Shown in pieces: positions 35,911 through 58,196 of a stretch of 64,000 nucleotides of DNA. The position numbers and the translations under genes are program-made. Location: assembly GCF_040807025.1 (NCBI RefSeq), contig NC_090942.1, positions 194,054,247-194,118,246 of the forward strand, in the 5' to 3' direction. The notes under the pieces were generated by a model, which worked only from the letters and a program-made list of their open reading frames with translations, was not told where the DNA came from and did not search any database. The stretch comes from Struthio camelus (taxonomy: Eukaryota > Chordata > Aves > Struthioniformes > Struthionidae). How positions within the stretch are numbered: position 1 is the stretch's first letter; the number at the start of each line of letters is the position of its first letter.

Positions 35911-38600
35911 CTGTTGTGCAGAGCAATAATACTCTGAAGAACTAGCTTAGTGTCAGCTGTCATGTTAATGAGTTGCTGGATCTTCTGGAGCTTTTACCTA
36001 CAGATAGTGGATGCATTACATGATAACTGGATGCATCCACATACACATATCCTTCTTCTATTAACTGAAGACTCTAATGTTCTTGCTTGGAGACAGACAG
36101 TTCTGACAATGGGTGGAGAACAGCGGTCTGCAAGACACCACTGGGAGAGTTGGACACCTCCCCTCAGCATCAGGGTTTTTCACAGGTCAGTAGGATGGGA
36201 ATTTGGGGGAAGGAGAAACAGTCATCTAGCACAGGCAGACTAACACTTTTTGAGTAGAAGTCCTCTGATGAAGAGTGGTTCAATGCCAAATGTAACTCAA
36301 AGCCCTGCTTCACTGGATGTTACACCTGGTCTGGGAGCTAACTGGCAGCTTGCTGTGGTGTTGGAGATCCTCCTACAGCAGGGGAGTTCTTGCAATACAA
36401 GAAGCAGGTTGTTCCTTTGTTACTTCTTTCGGCCTCCACCCTCTGTCTGGCAGTCTCTGCTCTGCCATTGTATCCCTGCACTCATCAGCATGCCAGTTAT
36501 CTGGGGTTTGCCTCTGCCTGCATGTGAGGGGACTGATCTGCGCTTTTGTATCTCTGGGCTAATACTGCAAATACTTACTGAACATCTCTTAGCTGCACCT
36601 AGCCCTGTGATCTATGAACTGAGAGGACGATTATTTTGCTTCAAACTGTTCTCAGCAGTGTAGCTCTTCTGTGAAGACTGCTCAAGCCTTCCTTGTTGTG
36701 AGGCAGTTTGAGGTTGGCTTTTTGGTTCTGGTATGTACTTAGAGTACTCTGGATACTCAACATGTGGAGCTTTTTATTGTCAGGAACCAAGAGGAGAAAG
36801 TAGAGGGACATATAGCTTCCTGTAGTTAATGCCCAGTTAATGAGGTAGGCATAGAGCCTACACCTTCCATGCGCTTATTTGGAGGTAGTGGCATACTGCA
36901 AAGTACATGAGTGTGGACTCAAGTGTGGCTATTGCTGTGGGGTCACCTGGGATTTGGGAGCAGGAGTGTCACCTGTATCCCATTAGGTGAGGGTTTCTAT
37001 GAGGCCTGTTCTTCAAGTCATGATAACCTTTTTGCTTCTCTGGTTAGATTTTTCCCATGTTACAGCTTGCGCCTGTTGTCTTGCCCTCTTCCTGTGTGTC
37101 TGAAGAGTCTTGGCCCTACATCTTCCCACTATGTAGTTGTAGACAGCAATGGCATCTCCCTTCTGCCTTCTCCCAAGGGTGGACAAACCCTAGTTCTTGC
37201 CACTGTCCATCTTGGTGTTCTCCTTGACTTGCTCATGTATGCCAATGCCTTTCCTGGTATTGGGGAGCATGAAACTGGACATTGTATTCCAAATTTGGTC
37301 TCAGATGTGAGAGGCATGAATGGAGGGCTAGAACTGCTTAACTTGCTGGCTCCACAGCCTTGTATGCAGCTGGCCTTTGTTGCAAGGGTACATTGGCTCA
37401 TGTTCTACTTGACCACCAGGCCCTCTTTCTGAAAAACTTTCTAGCCCATTTGCCCTGAACATGTAGTGCTGCATCTATCATCAGAGGCTGTAAGAACTAC
37501 CTCAGAGCTGTTACTGCACACAAACTCCACAATAGGCCACTGCTGAATTATCTACATACCTAGAGCTGCCCCTCAAGGTTGAGGAGTGTTGGCAAAGTTA
37601 ATGCAATCCCTGTAACTTTGCCACTGTCAATGTTTGGCTCTGGAAAAGGAAGAAATCCTCCTGATGTAGGAGAATGAAGCTGTGTCACTAGAGGGCGATA
37701 GAGCAAGAACAGGGAGAGGCCTCTGTCCAGACTGCCTATACTAGGAATTGGAATACAAGGTGTTACTCTATTGCGGCCAGGAGTGGCTCATGCCCAAGTT
37801 CATTTTAGCTTAGCTCTGAGGATTGTGCGGTCCTCAGATGCCCTTTCTAATCATGTGCATGGCAGTTACTGTGAACCTTCTTTCTGCTTGTGAGGCAAAC
37901 TAATCTCATGGCAGCAGAGGCTGTTACTGCCAAAAGTCAACCCCTTTTTTTCTTCCTTCAAGCTGAAGCATGCAATTAAGCAACAGCTACTGCATAAGCA
38001 GGAACGAATAACAAAATAAGATAGCTGCATAGGAGATGCATTGAAGAAAAAAGATCTCTGCCTTATGGGGCAGAAAATAGTTAACAGTATTTCCTCAATT
38101 CTTTCTTCAGCAGCAAAAACACTGCAGACAACCTGTTCTGCTTTTCTGAGTGATGGAGAAAGAAAGATGCATCTGCAGGTTCTTCAGAGGAAAAACTTGC
38201 ATTGTTTAGACCCTGTGTTCCTTCAAGAGTAGAACTTAGATGACCTCTACAAAGCTTTCAACTATGCTGGACTCCTGGCATTCTTCTGGCAAGAAACTTG
38301 CTCTTAGTTAACTATCATGTTCATTAACCATGAGTTAAACCTTAATAGTAGACCCGGCTTCAGTACTAGGAAAGCCATATTAGAGTCTCTGAAATCTTTT
38401 GTAGTAGATAACAACAAGGTGCTGTGAATAACAGCAAGTTTGGTAACTTACACTCTTCTCTCAGTTTTGAGAACTTCAGTGATTCATCGATTGCTTCTGG
38501 AAATTTTTTTAACTCTAGAGGAATGGTGATGCTGACTTTAAACTACAGCTGTTTTTCAGCTGCACAGGTTTGGTAAGCTTCATTCCATAAACAGTAATCA
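35911..38600. other. Intergenic space between convergent TPTE2 and SLC25A15
   Basis: I see no gene here. Open frames at 36250-36663 and 36911-37432 lack splice support, and the second overlaps a CR1 fragment. The remainder shows no recognisable element. Confidence 0.5.
37205..37475 (-). mobile_element. CR1 LINE fragment (degenerate, minus orientation)
   Basis: The plus strand reads like the reverse complement of the CR1 3' region: CATCTTGGTGTTCTCCTTGA, then a TGGGGAGCATGAAACTGGAC segment, GGTCTCAGATGTGAG, and GCTGGCCTTTGTTGCAAGGG followed by TGGCTCATGTTC and GACCACCAGG. Multiple mismatches and small deletions indicate an old insertion. CR1 is the dominant LINE of birds and reptiles. Confidence 0.75.
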
Positions 38601-38624
38601 GGTACTCAGTTTGTCAAAACAAAC

Positions 38625-38630
38625 TTTATT
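38625..38630 (-). terminator. SLC25A15: Candidate SLC25A15 poly(A) signal
   Basis: AATAAA on the minus strand (TTTATT on plus) lies 2.2 kb past the stop codon at 40829. The interval between has no competing canonical hexamer that I noticed, so a long 3' untranslated region is likely. Confidence 0.5.
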
Positions 38631-40828
38631 CCCATGAGCTCTTATCCCAACATTAGGAAGTTTTCAGGGAGCTGAACACTCAACAGCTGACAAAGGTGTA
38701 CAGCCTAAGCAGTTGTGATACTGATGCATTACTGCTTCGTTCAACCTGAAAAGGTAACCTAAAAATGCACGTCTGCTTCAGCCTGTAAGTCCAGTTCTAA
38801 AAATCCTGCTTCACTTGAAGCCTCAACTTTTGTATTAAAAATTCCAACTGTCAGCTTTAAAAAATGAAAGCAAAGACAAATCTAAGAAATAGATTGAAGT
38901 ATTCCACTGGTGTGGATTCAGTCTTTACCTTTCCATGACTATTACAAATGCATATAAATATACCATATGTTATGGTGGACAAGTTTGAAAAGAAGTCTAA
39001 CACCCCTGAAAGCCCTCCCTTTGTACCTGAATTGTTTAAAATACTGACTATGCACAGTGTTACTGCCTCTAGTGCAGCAGTCAAGCAAGGTAATGTGTTG
39101 CAACAGTCACTGAAGATTCTTCAGCCATGCACTGCTGCTATCTCTTTTTCTCATGGGTGTTCAAAGTGAAACGATTGCAAACCCTTCTTCATGTGTAACA
39201 AGAACCAGAATTGCAGAAACCACTCTTCACAAGGATGTTAAAGCAATGCAGTGGAACAGCCAATTTAAGTGAACTCCAGCTGCACAGTAGGTATTGATAT
39301 GACCTGTCATCTGTGCCCAAAGCCTTTTCTTCCTTCCAGGGTATGAAATGTAAGTTTCAACAGCTCAGTTTTATAGGCTACAACTGTGCTAGCTTGTATT
39401 TCCAATGAAAGGGACCTAATCTCCAGCAGGAAGAAACTCCTTATTTCTTTAGGACTGCCATAGCTCAGATGATCTGGGTAGGCAAAGAGCTCTGCCAAGC
39501 ATAGAGGGTAGCTTGCCTACGTGCTCCACAAGGGTGAGATACCAAGTTAGTTGTTGTAAGCACCCAGTCACCATCGTTCTGTGCAGTTCCATGCATGATT
39601 TCTGAACTGTGCTGCTTTGAGACCTAACTGTCAGGTCTTTTTTCAGGATAAACAGCACCCACTTCATACAAAGTAAAGCCTGCTTCTATAAAGACCATCC
39701 TACTTCAGAGTCAAAGTCGCATCTAGAAATAGGTATTACTATATCATTATGGACAACATTGACCAACTGGCCTTGGGCTGCATGTTTAATCAAATGAGGT
39801 GAACAAGCAGACCTGCCCTTCAGGCCTGAAGGTGATAAGAGCTGTCCCGTCACATGAGCTTTTTCCACTCAGCTGAAAAGATACAGCAAGTGGCACATGT
39901 GGCAATATGCCAGCCTAAGAGACCACGAGGTCAGTCATCTTAAAGAACTCAGTGCTGGCTTTTTGTGCCTCTTCAGCTTCCTGTCCTTCAAGTAGATGGA
40001 CTTGTCTGGGTTGAGGTGGCGCAACTAGGAGTCAGCACAGGGTTACAGCTTCAAGCAGTCTCCTTTTTTACAAGTGCTTAACCCACTGATATTTAGTGTG
40101 CCCCAGCCCTTCTCTAGAGTCTTAAAAACTGTAACATAATGTCACCACCCTTGTTAAGAAGCTGCTTGTATCCTTTAAAGCCAGTTACTTCAAGTTTTAT
40201 CTATCTATCTCTAGCATAGGCACGTCTCAGCTTTAGCTCATATGAGTACAAATGTGTGTGTGGGGGGGGTGGGAGTGGACACATCCTGCTTGCACAAGCC
40301 CAAGTCATAAGCCAACTGCATTAGCCTTGGAAAGTCACAGAGCAGAAAGGTGCCACAGAGAAGGACACAGGTCTAGCTGAGGGTTAGATACAAGTCATAC
40401 TCAGCAAGGCTAGACAAGACTAGAGTCACAGATGCTTGCCAGCAACAACTGAAAAACTTAAAACCACAGCATAGATTCTAAAACAGTGCTTTGTTTTAAA
40501 TGAATCAGGGCTTATCATTGCATGTTACATTAAACCCAACAGGTCAACGTAGTGAAGTCTTTTGAACACTGTTCCAGGTGGGGAAGACCTTTATGACATG
40601 AATGTACCTAGTGCAGTATCTGGGGGAGGGAGATAGTTCTGCAAGTCCAACTCAGGAAACATATATGCAGCATGTCTCTAGAAGTCGCTTGAATTTAAAA
40701 TGTTACAAATTCTAAACTGGAGCTGAGTTCCTTAAAATAAGGTCACTGGTTTGGCTCGATTCAGACCCTGATGTGGCCTACAGGTTTTTGTTTGTTTTAA
40801 AAGGTTGCTCTCTATTTACTAGAAGGTA
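38631..40828 (-). other. SLC25A15: Probable 3' untranslated region of SLC25A15
   Basis: About 2.2 kb between the stop codon and the candidate poly(A) signal carries no exon set on either strand. Includes a G-run (about 40261-40268) and a short TATC repeat near 40200. Inferred from position. Confidence 0.45.
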
Positions 40829-51777
<10,949 letters not shown>

Positions 51778-54186
51778 GCTTCACCCTTCTTTATTTGTTA
51801 CTACAGAGTGAAAAGGCTCCAGTTTCCTGGCAGGTGTTGAGATATTTGTTCCCTGAGGGAAAAGAAAGAGTAAACTTATACACTATTTACAACAATACCT
51901 CTGACAGGCAGAAGCATCATATGGATACTTTCCCTTCCATTCAGCTTCATTTAAAGCATGACAGAAAATCCTTGTCCCAAAGACTAACCTGAGATGTAGC
52001 ATACCTCCACTTGGTTCCCTGACTGCTACATACCTTTGCCACATTAGGCAAACCCCTGGGATACCACACTGCCTAGCTTCAGATTATTTGGGCTCTCCAG
52101 CTTCCAGTCTCCCTGGATTTCTCAAATGAAAGCAAAGAGCACCTCCAGGGAACAACGCTGTTCACCTTTCTACTGATTATAGGAGCGTTGTCTCCATCAC
52201 GTGTCTAAGGCTAGCTGGTAAGAATATTTTCCCCTCTGTCTCAGCTCCTCCCCCTCCAGCAAAACAGGGTTTTGCTCTCCTCATAGTGAGCAACAGCTAA
52301 GCATGATCACACAGGTTAGAGGCACTTTAGGTATTTCTATGCTACTCTCAGAAGATATGAGTAGAAAAGGAATGGATATGAACATCTAGCATTGTGTCTA
52401 GCTGTCACGTTCACAGTGCAAGTCCCCCACAGAACAGCATATTACAAAGTAAAATAGGAATTACACCTCATCTCTCAGGAAGGCAGCCGGAAAGCAAACA
52501 CCTAACACTTCCAAATAAAACATTCAAATGAATTCAGTTTTCAACTTTGCAGCAAGGTAATTGCTTGGGCAACCAGGTTAAAACAAGCTAGCTTATTTAG
52601 GATAAGACCACCGAGCCAAAGAGCTCCAGGTGTTTCAGAACTGGGTCACCGAGTTGGATACTTGGCTGGCAGTGCCGCCAAACAAGCTGCATGGGTCTTC
52701 AAAACAAAACAAGCACATACATGAACCAGCCCCTCATTAAGTATTAAGCTTGTCTTCAAGTAGATTAAATCAGTAAAAGTAATGTTATTTATTCTTCTAC
52801 CTACTGTAGCACTGCTTTTGAAGCCCGTTGTCTCCGGAAACACGCTTCAGAGTAAGATGAATACTTAGCGTATCTTCCAGTAGCTCACGCTGAAAGAGCA
52901 CAGAAACTCTGTTCATAGGTTGGTCTGAACCACATAATTCTGAGAGCGTTTATACCACAAACAAACCTTTGCTTACAAGCAAGGCTTTCCGAACGGCTGT
53001 TTCTAAACAGGCTTAATATTCTTGAAGATTAAAAACAAACAAACAAATACTGTCACTCAGTTACTTCAGGTGTCAGATCATGCAACACAATCATCTTGAG
53101 CAGAACTGAAACATAATGGGTTAAAAAAATAATAGAAAAAATCACTACTGTTGTAATAAAAGACAGTAATGCATGCTATTTCTGAATTGTGGTTAAAACG
53201 TGAACTGTGTCACTGTGGAAAGCACAGCCAGCGAGGTGTTAGTTCAAAGCAGATGCTCCAGGACTAAGCTACACCTGGCTAATGAACACAGTCGTGTTTT
53301 CACAGCACTAAGGAATTTTTCCTCTCGTTTAGAGGCAGAGCAGCAGGACGGCTCAGGCATGCAGCCCTTGGCCGAGGGCGCCACCACAGAGCGGCAACGG
53401 CCTGCCGTCGGCAACGTGCGCGCCGCCTGCACCGTGCCGAACACTCATCCGCTCGCGCCAGTCCCCAAAGGCAGCACGTGCCAGACCTCCGCACGGCCCC
53501 TCGCCGAAAGCTCTGGCAGCACAAGGAGCAGCAAAGATGCTTACAAAAACCACGAAAGCTTTAAGAGCCGAGTAAGTTTGGTCGCCCAATCCACGAGTAC
53601 GCCTCCGCTTTCAGAAGACGCGCGACACGGCGAATGCCGCACCGGCACGACACACGCACACACCTCCCCCTCCGTCTCCCCTGTCCGTAATAACGCTAAC
53701 GGCTCTGAGAGCTGCCTGTAGCTCCAGCGAGGCAACAACCGCTGCGGGGACTCCTAGAGCAAACCCACCGCCCGAATCGCGGAGACGAGCGGTGAAGACA
53801 GCGGGCCGCGCAGCTGCGCGGAGCCCTTCAGCCGCAGCCCTGGACGCCTTCGCCAAGCGCCCGGCGAAGGAAGCCGCGGTAAAGGCTGCGGAGGCAGCGC
53901 TGCCCCGACGGCACCCCAGGGTGACCCGGGCAGGCGCGGCGGGTGCCACCGCTACCACGCGCCGGTGGCCGAAGCTGGTCAGGCTGCCAGCTCCGGCCCC
54001 GGGGCGAAGGCGAAGAGCAGGCGAGGGCAGGCTGGACGGCGGCCGCCGTAACGCGGCTTTCCTGAAGTACCTGTTCGGCCAAAAAAAAAAAAGGAAGAAG
54101 AAAAGAGAGGCGGTGAGAGCAGGTATGAGCTGGGCAATGAAGTTGCGAGGAGCGGCGCGGCGCAGGCCCGCGCCTGCCACGGCGGC

Positions 54187-54209
54187 AGGAGGAGGAGGAG
54201 GAGGAGGAA
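54187..54209. repeat. (AGG)n microsatellite
   Basis: About seven AGG units on the plus strand inside the SLC25A15 CpG island. G-rich triplets of this type can form quadruplex-like structures. Confidence 0.8.
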
Positions 54210-54436
54210 GAGCGTGCCACACGAGGAAATGGCCGAGCGCAGCGCCGGGGGTCGCTGCCGCCGCCGCCCGGGCCAGCCGCTGCCCGTTATGGCGGTAACG
54301 CGCCCCCGGCGGGGGGAAGGGAGGGGGGGGCGGAAGGCCACGCGTGACCCCAAACCGGCGCCGGCCCAGGCCTCCCTCCCGGCCGCCCGCCCTGCTCGGG
54401 CTGCGGGCCGCCCCCGCCATCACGCGGCCGCCACTC

Positions 54437-54439
54437 ACC
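54437..54439 (-). other. SLC25A15: Predicted donor of SLC25A15 non-coding exon 1
   Basis: On the minus strand CCTGCG|GTGAGTGG is a strong donor (exon end 54439, GT at 54438-54437) in the island upstream of the gene. It could splice to the acceptor at 51802-51801. Inferred. Confidence 0.45.
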
Positions 54440-54807
54440 GCAGGGCCGCCGCGGCCCTGTAAGGCGGGCGGGGGAAGCAGGCGCCCGCCGGGCCGGGCCG
54501 GGCGGAGACGGGAGGCGGCGGAGGGGCGGTTCCGGGCGGGGATGGCCGAGTGGGTGGGTGGCCGGACGGAGCCGCGGTCTCCCCCCCGCCCCCGTCCCCG
54601 CCCGCCGAAAACGGGCCGCCGCCGCCGCGGTGCTCGGGGTGCGCCGCGGGCCTCGGCACGGGGCCGAAGGCGGCGGTGAGAGGCGCCCCGCGGGCCGCGG
54701 GCCGCCGCGCCCGGGGCTGGCGTGGCGCGGGAGCGGGCGGAGGTGCCCGCGCGCCCGAGCCGGCTGCTCCCGGGGTCGAGCTGCACAGACAACTACCGCG
54801 GCCTCGG

Positions 54808-57800
54808 TCTCTTTTTCTCTTTGTTTTTTCTTCTTTCTTTTTCCTTTCTTTTCCTTTTTTCTTTTTCCTTCCTTTTTGTCTTTCTTTTCCCTTTCTTTTT
54901 GTCTTTCTTTTTGTCTTTCTTTTTCCTTTCTTTTTGTCTTTTTTTCTTTTCTTTTTGTCTTTCTTTTTCTTTTCTTTTTGTCTTTCTTTTTCTTTTCTTT
55001 TTTCTTTTTCCTTTCTTTTTTCTTCTTTTTCCTTTCTTTTTCCTCTCTTTTTCTTCTTTTTCCTCTCTTTTTCTTCTTTTTCCTCTCTTTTTCTTCTTTT
55101 TCCTCTCTTTTTTCTTTTTCCTCTCTTTTTTCCTCTCTTTTTTCTTTTTCCTCTCTTTTTTCTTTTTCCTCTCTTTTTTCTTTTTCCTCTCTTTCTTTTT
55201 CCTCTCTTTTTTCTTTTTCCTCTCTTTTTTCTTTTTCCTCTCTTTTTTTCTTTTTCCTTCCTTTTTGTCTTTCTTTTCCCTTTCTTTTTGTCTTTCTTTT
55301 TGTCTTTCTTTTTCTTTTCTTTTTGTCTTTCTTTTTCTTTTCTTTTTTCTTTTTCCTTTCTTTTTTCTTCTTTTTCCTTTCTTTTTCCTCTCTTTTTCTT
55401 CTTTTTCCTCTCTTTTTCTTCTTTTTCCTCTCTTTTTCTTCTTTTTCCTCTCTTTTTTCCTCTCTTTTTTCTTTTTCCTCTCTTTTTTCTTTTTCCTCTC
55501 TTTTTTTTCCCTCTTTTTTTTCCCTCTCTTTTTTTTCCTCTCTTTTTTCTTTTTCCTCTCTTTTTTTCTTTTCCCTCTCTTTTTTCTTTTTCCTCTCTTT
55601 TTTCTTTTTCCTCTCTTTTTTTCTTTTTCCTCTCTTTTTTTCTTTTTCCTCTCTTTTTTCTTTTTCCTCTTTTTTTTCCTCTCTTTTTTCTTTTTCCTCT
55701 CTTTCTTTTTCCTCTCTTTTTTCTTTTTCCTCTCTTTTTTCTTTTTCCTTCCTTTTTGTCTTTCTTTTCCCTTTCTTTTTGTCTTTCTTTTTGTCTTTCT
55801 TTTTGTCTTTCTTTTTCTTTTCTTTTTGTCTTTCTTTTTCTTTTCTTTTTTCTTTTTCCTTTCTTTTTTCTTCTTTTTCCTTTCTTTTTCCTCTCTTTTT
55901 CTTCTTTTTCCTCTCTTTTTCTTCTTTTTCCTCTCTTTTTTCTTTTTCCTCTCTTTTTTCCTCTCTTTTTTCTTTTTCCTCTCTTTTTTCTTTTTCCTCT
56001 TTTTTTTCCCTCTCTTTTTTCTTTTCCCTCTCTTTTTTTCTTTTTCCTCTCTTTTTTCTTTTTCCTCTCTTTTTTCTTTTTCCTCTCTTTTTTCTTTTTC
56101 CTCTCTTTTTTCCCTCTCTTTTTTCTTTTCCCTCTCTTTTTTTCTTTTCCCTCTCTTTTTTTCTTTTTCCTCTCTTTTTTCTTTTTCCTCTCTTTTTTCT
56201 TTTTCCTCTCTTTTTTCTTTTTCCTCTCTTTTTTCTTTTTCCTCTCTTTTTTCTTTTTCCTCTCTTTTTTCTTTTTCCTCTCTTTTTTCTTTTTCCTCTC
56301 TTTCTTTTTCCTCTTTTTTTTCTTTTTCCTCTCTTTTTTCTTTTTCCTCTCTTTTTTCCTCTCTTTTTTCTTTTTCCTCTCTTTCTTTTTCCTCTTTTTT
56401 TTCTTTTTCCTCTCTTTTTTCTTTTTCCTCTCTTTTTTTCCTCTCTTTTTTCTTTTTCCTCTCTTTTTTCTTTTTCCTCTCTTTTTTCTTTTTCCTCTCT
56501 TTTTTCTTTTTCCTCTCTTTTTTCTTTTTCCTCTCTTTTTTCTTTTTCCTCTCTTTTTTCTTTTTCCTCTCTTTTTTCTTTTTCCTCTCTTTTTTCTTTT
56601 TCCTCTCTTTCTTTTTCCTCTTTTTTTTCTTTTTCCTCTCTTTTTTCTTTTTCCTCTCTTTTTTCCTCTCTTTTTTCTTTTTCCTCTCTTTCTTTTTCCT
56701 CTTTTTTTTCTTTTTCCTCTCTTTTTTCTTTTTCCTCTCTTTTTTCCTCTCTTTTTTCTTTTTCCTCTCTTTTTTCTTTTTCCTCTCTTTTTTCTTTTTC
56801 CTCTTTTTTTTCCCTCTCTTTTTTCTTTTTCCTCTCTTTTTTTCTTTTTCCTCTCTTTTTTCTTTTTCCTCTCTTTTTTCTTTTTCCTCTCTTTTTTCTT
56901 TTTCCTCTCTTTTTTCTTTTTCCTCTCTTTTTTCTTTTTCCTCTTTTTTCTTTTTCCTCTCTTTTTTTCTTTTTCCTCTCTTTTTTTCTTTTTCCTCTCT
57001 TTTTTCTTTTTCCTCTTTTTTCTTTTTCCTCTTTTTTCTTTTTCCTCTCTTTTTTCTTTTTCCTCTCTTTTTTCTTTTTCCTCTCTTCTTTCTTTTTCCT
57101 CTCTTCTTTCTTTTTCCTCTCTTCTTTCTTTTTCCTCTCTTCTTTCTTTTTCCTCTCTTCTTTCTTTTTCCTCTCTTCTTTCTTTTTCCTCTCTTCTTTC
57201 TTTTTCCTCTCTTTTTTTCTTTTTCCTCTCTTTTTTCTTTTTCCTCTCTTTTTTCTTTTTCCTCTCTTTTTTCTTTTTCCTCTCTTTTTTCTTTTTCCTC
57301 TCTTTTTTTCTTTTTCCTCTCTTTTTTTCTTTTTCCTCTCTTTTTTCTTTTTCCTCTCTTTTTTCTTTTTCCTCTCTTTTTTCTTTTTCCTCTCTTTTTT
57401 CTTTTTCCTCTCTTTCTTTTTCCTCTCTTTCTTTTTCCTCTCTTTTTTCTTTTTCCTCTCTTTTTTCTTTTTCCTCTCTTTTTTCTTTTTCCTCTCTTTT
57501 TTCTTTTTCCTCTCTTTTTTCTTTTTCCTCTCTTTTTTCTTTTTCCTCTCTTTTTTCTTTTTCCTCTCTTTTTTCTTTTTCCTCTCTTTTTTCTTTTTCC
57601 TCTCTTTTTTCTTTTTCCTCTCTTTTTTCTTTTTCCTCTCTTTTTTCTTTTTCCTCTCTTTTTTCTTTCCTCTCTTTTTTCTTTTTCCTCTCTTTTTTCT
57701 TTTTCCTCTCTTTTTTCTTTTTCCTCTCTTTTTTCTTTTTTCCTCTCTTTTTTCTTTTTTCCTCTCTTTTTTCTTTTTTCCTCTCTTTTTTCTTTTTTCC

Positions 57801-57936
57801 TCTCTTTTTTTCTTTTTTCCTCTCTTTTTTCTTTTTTCCTCTCTTTTTTTCTTTTTTCCTCTCTTATCTTTTCTGTTTTTTCCTTCTCTCTCCCTTCTCA
57901 TCTTTCTCCCTTCTCCTCTCTTTCTTTCTTCTTCTT
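54808..57936. repeat. 3.1-kb polypyrimidine/polypurine minisatellite
   Basis: Over about 3.1 kb the plus strand is almost only T and C, with a few G and A. Most of it is built on an 18-bp unit, TTTTTTCTTTTTCCTCTC, with 12-, 16- and 19-bp variants. The first third adds a longer pattern beginning CTTTTTCCTTCCTTTTTGTC, which recurs at 54861, 55250 and 55741. Near 57086-57200 about seven copies of TTCTTTCTTTTTCCTCTC follow one another, and near 57720-57860 the unit grows to 19 bp. It lies between the divergent SLC25A15 and MRPS31 genes, abutting the SLC25A15 CpG island. Such tracts can adopt triplex (H-DNA) structure. Confidence 0.97.
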
Positions 57937-58171
57937 GAGCAGCATTTAGTTAGGAATTGCGTACCTCGAAATAACAGCAGCACCGCCGTGCCCAAGGCAG
58001 GCCTCCATCCGGCAGTGAGAATGGGAGCAGAGCGAGGTTTTTGCCTCATAATAGTTTGCGGTATTTGACACTTCCAAACAGTACGGGAGGAGGGAAATTA
58101 ACCTGTGGCTGATTTTTTTACTATATGCCTGAATAATGCTTCCATCGAACAATGACTTTTCCTGCTTTCCT

Positions 58172-58196
58172 AAAATAAATAAATAAATAAATAAAT
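58172..58196. repeat. (AAAT)n microsatellite
   Basis: About six AAAT units in tandem. Confidence 0.85.

Larger units (their letters stand above)
53230..54800. promoter_or_regulatory. SLC25A15: CpG island, probable SLC25A15 promoter
   Basis: About 1.5 kb very rich in G+C and CpG, 1.4-3 kb upstream of the first coding exon. It contains a GGA microsatellite and a good minus-strand donor near 54438. It ends where the pyrimidine tract begins. Open frames within it on both strands are typical of GC-rich DNA and show no family motif. Confidence 0.6.

Noticed and set aside
36250-37432. Frames of 137 and 173 codons between TPTE2 and SLC25A15
   Set aside because: The second overlaps a CR1 remnant; the first shows no motif or splice sites.
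53200-53721. 173-codon plus-strand frame in the SLC25A15 CpG island
   Set aside because: GC-rich islands often give chance frames. No family motif, no splice support and antisense to the probable SLC25A15 first intron.
53611-54792. 393-codon minus-strand frame in the same island
   Set aside because: Composition is proline/arginine/alanine-rich as expected from CpG-rich DNA, and overlapping frames are equally open.
54808-57936. CRISPR-like or other repeat-spacer array
   Set aside because: Units are directly adjacent low-complexity variants with no unique spacers, in a vertebrate context.
54287-58068. Frames of about 1075-1204 codons on both strands (K/E/R-rich or F/L/S-rich)
   Set aside because: They follow the pyrimidine tract exactly. 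Stop codons are impossible in pure pyrimidine or purine sequence, so length carries no coding evidence.
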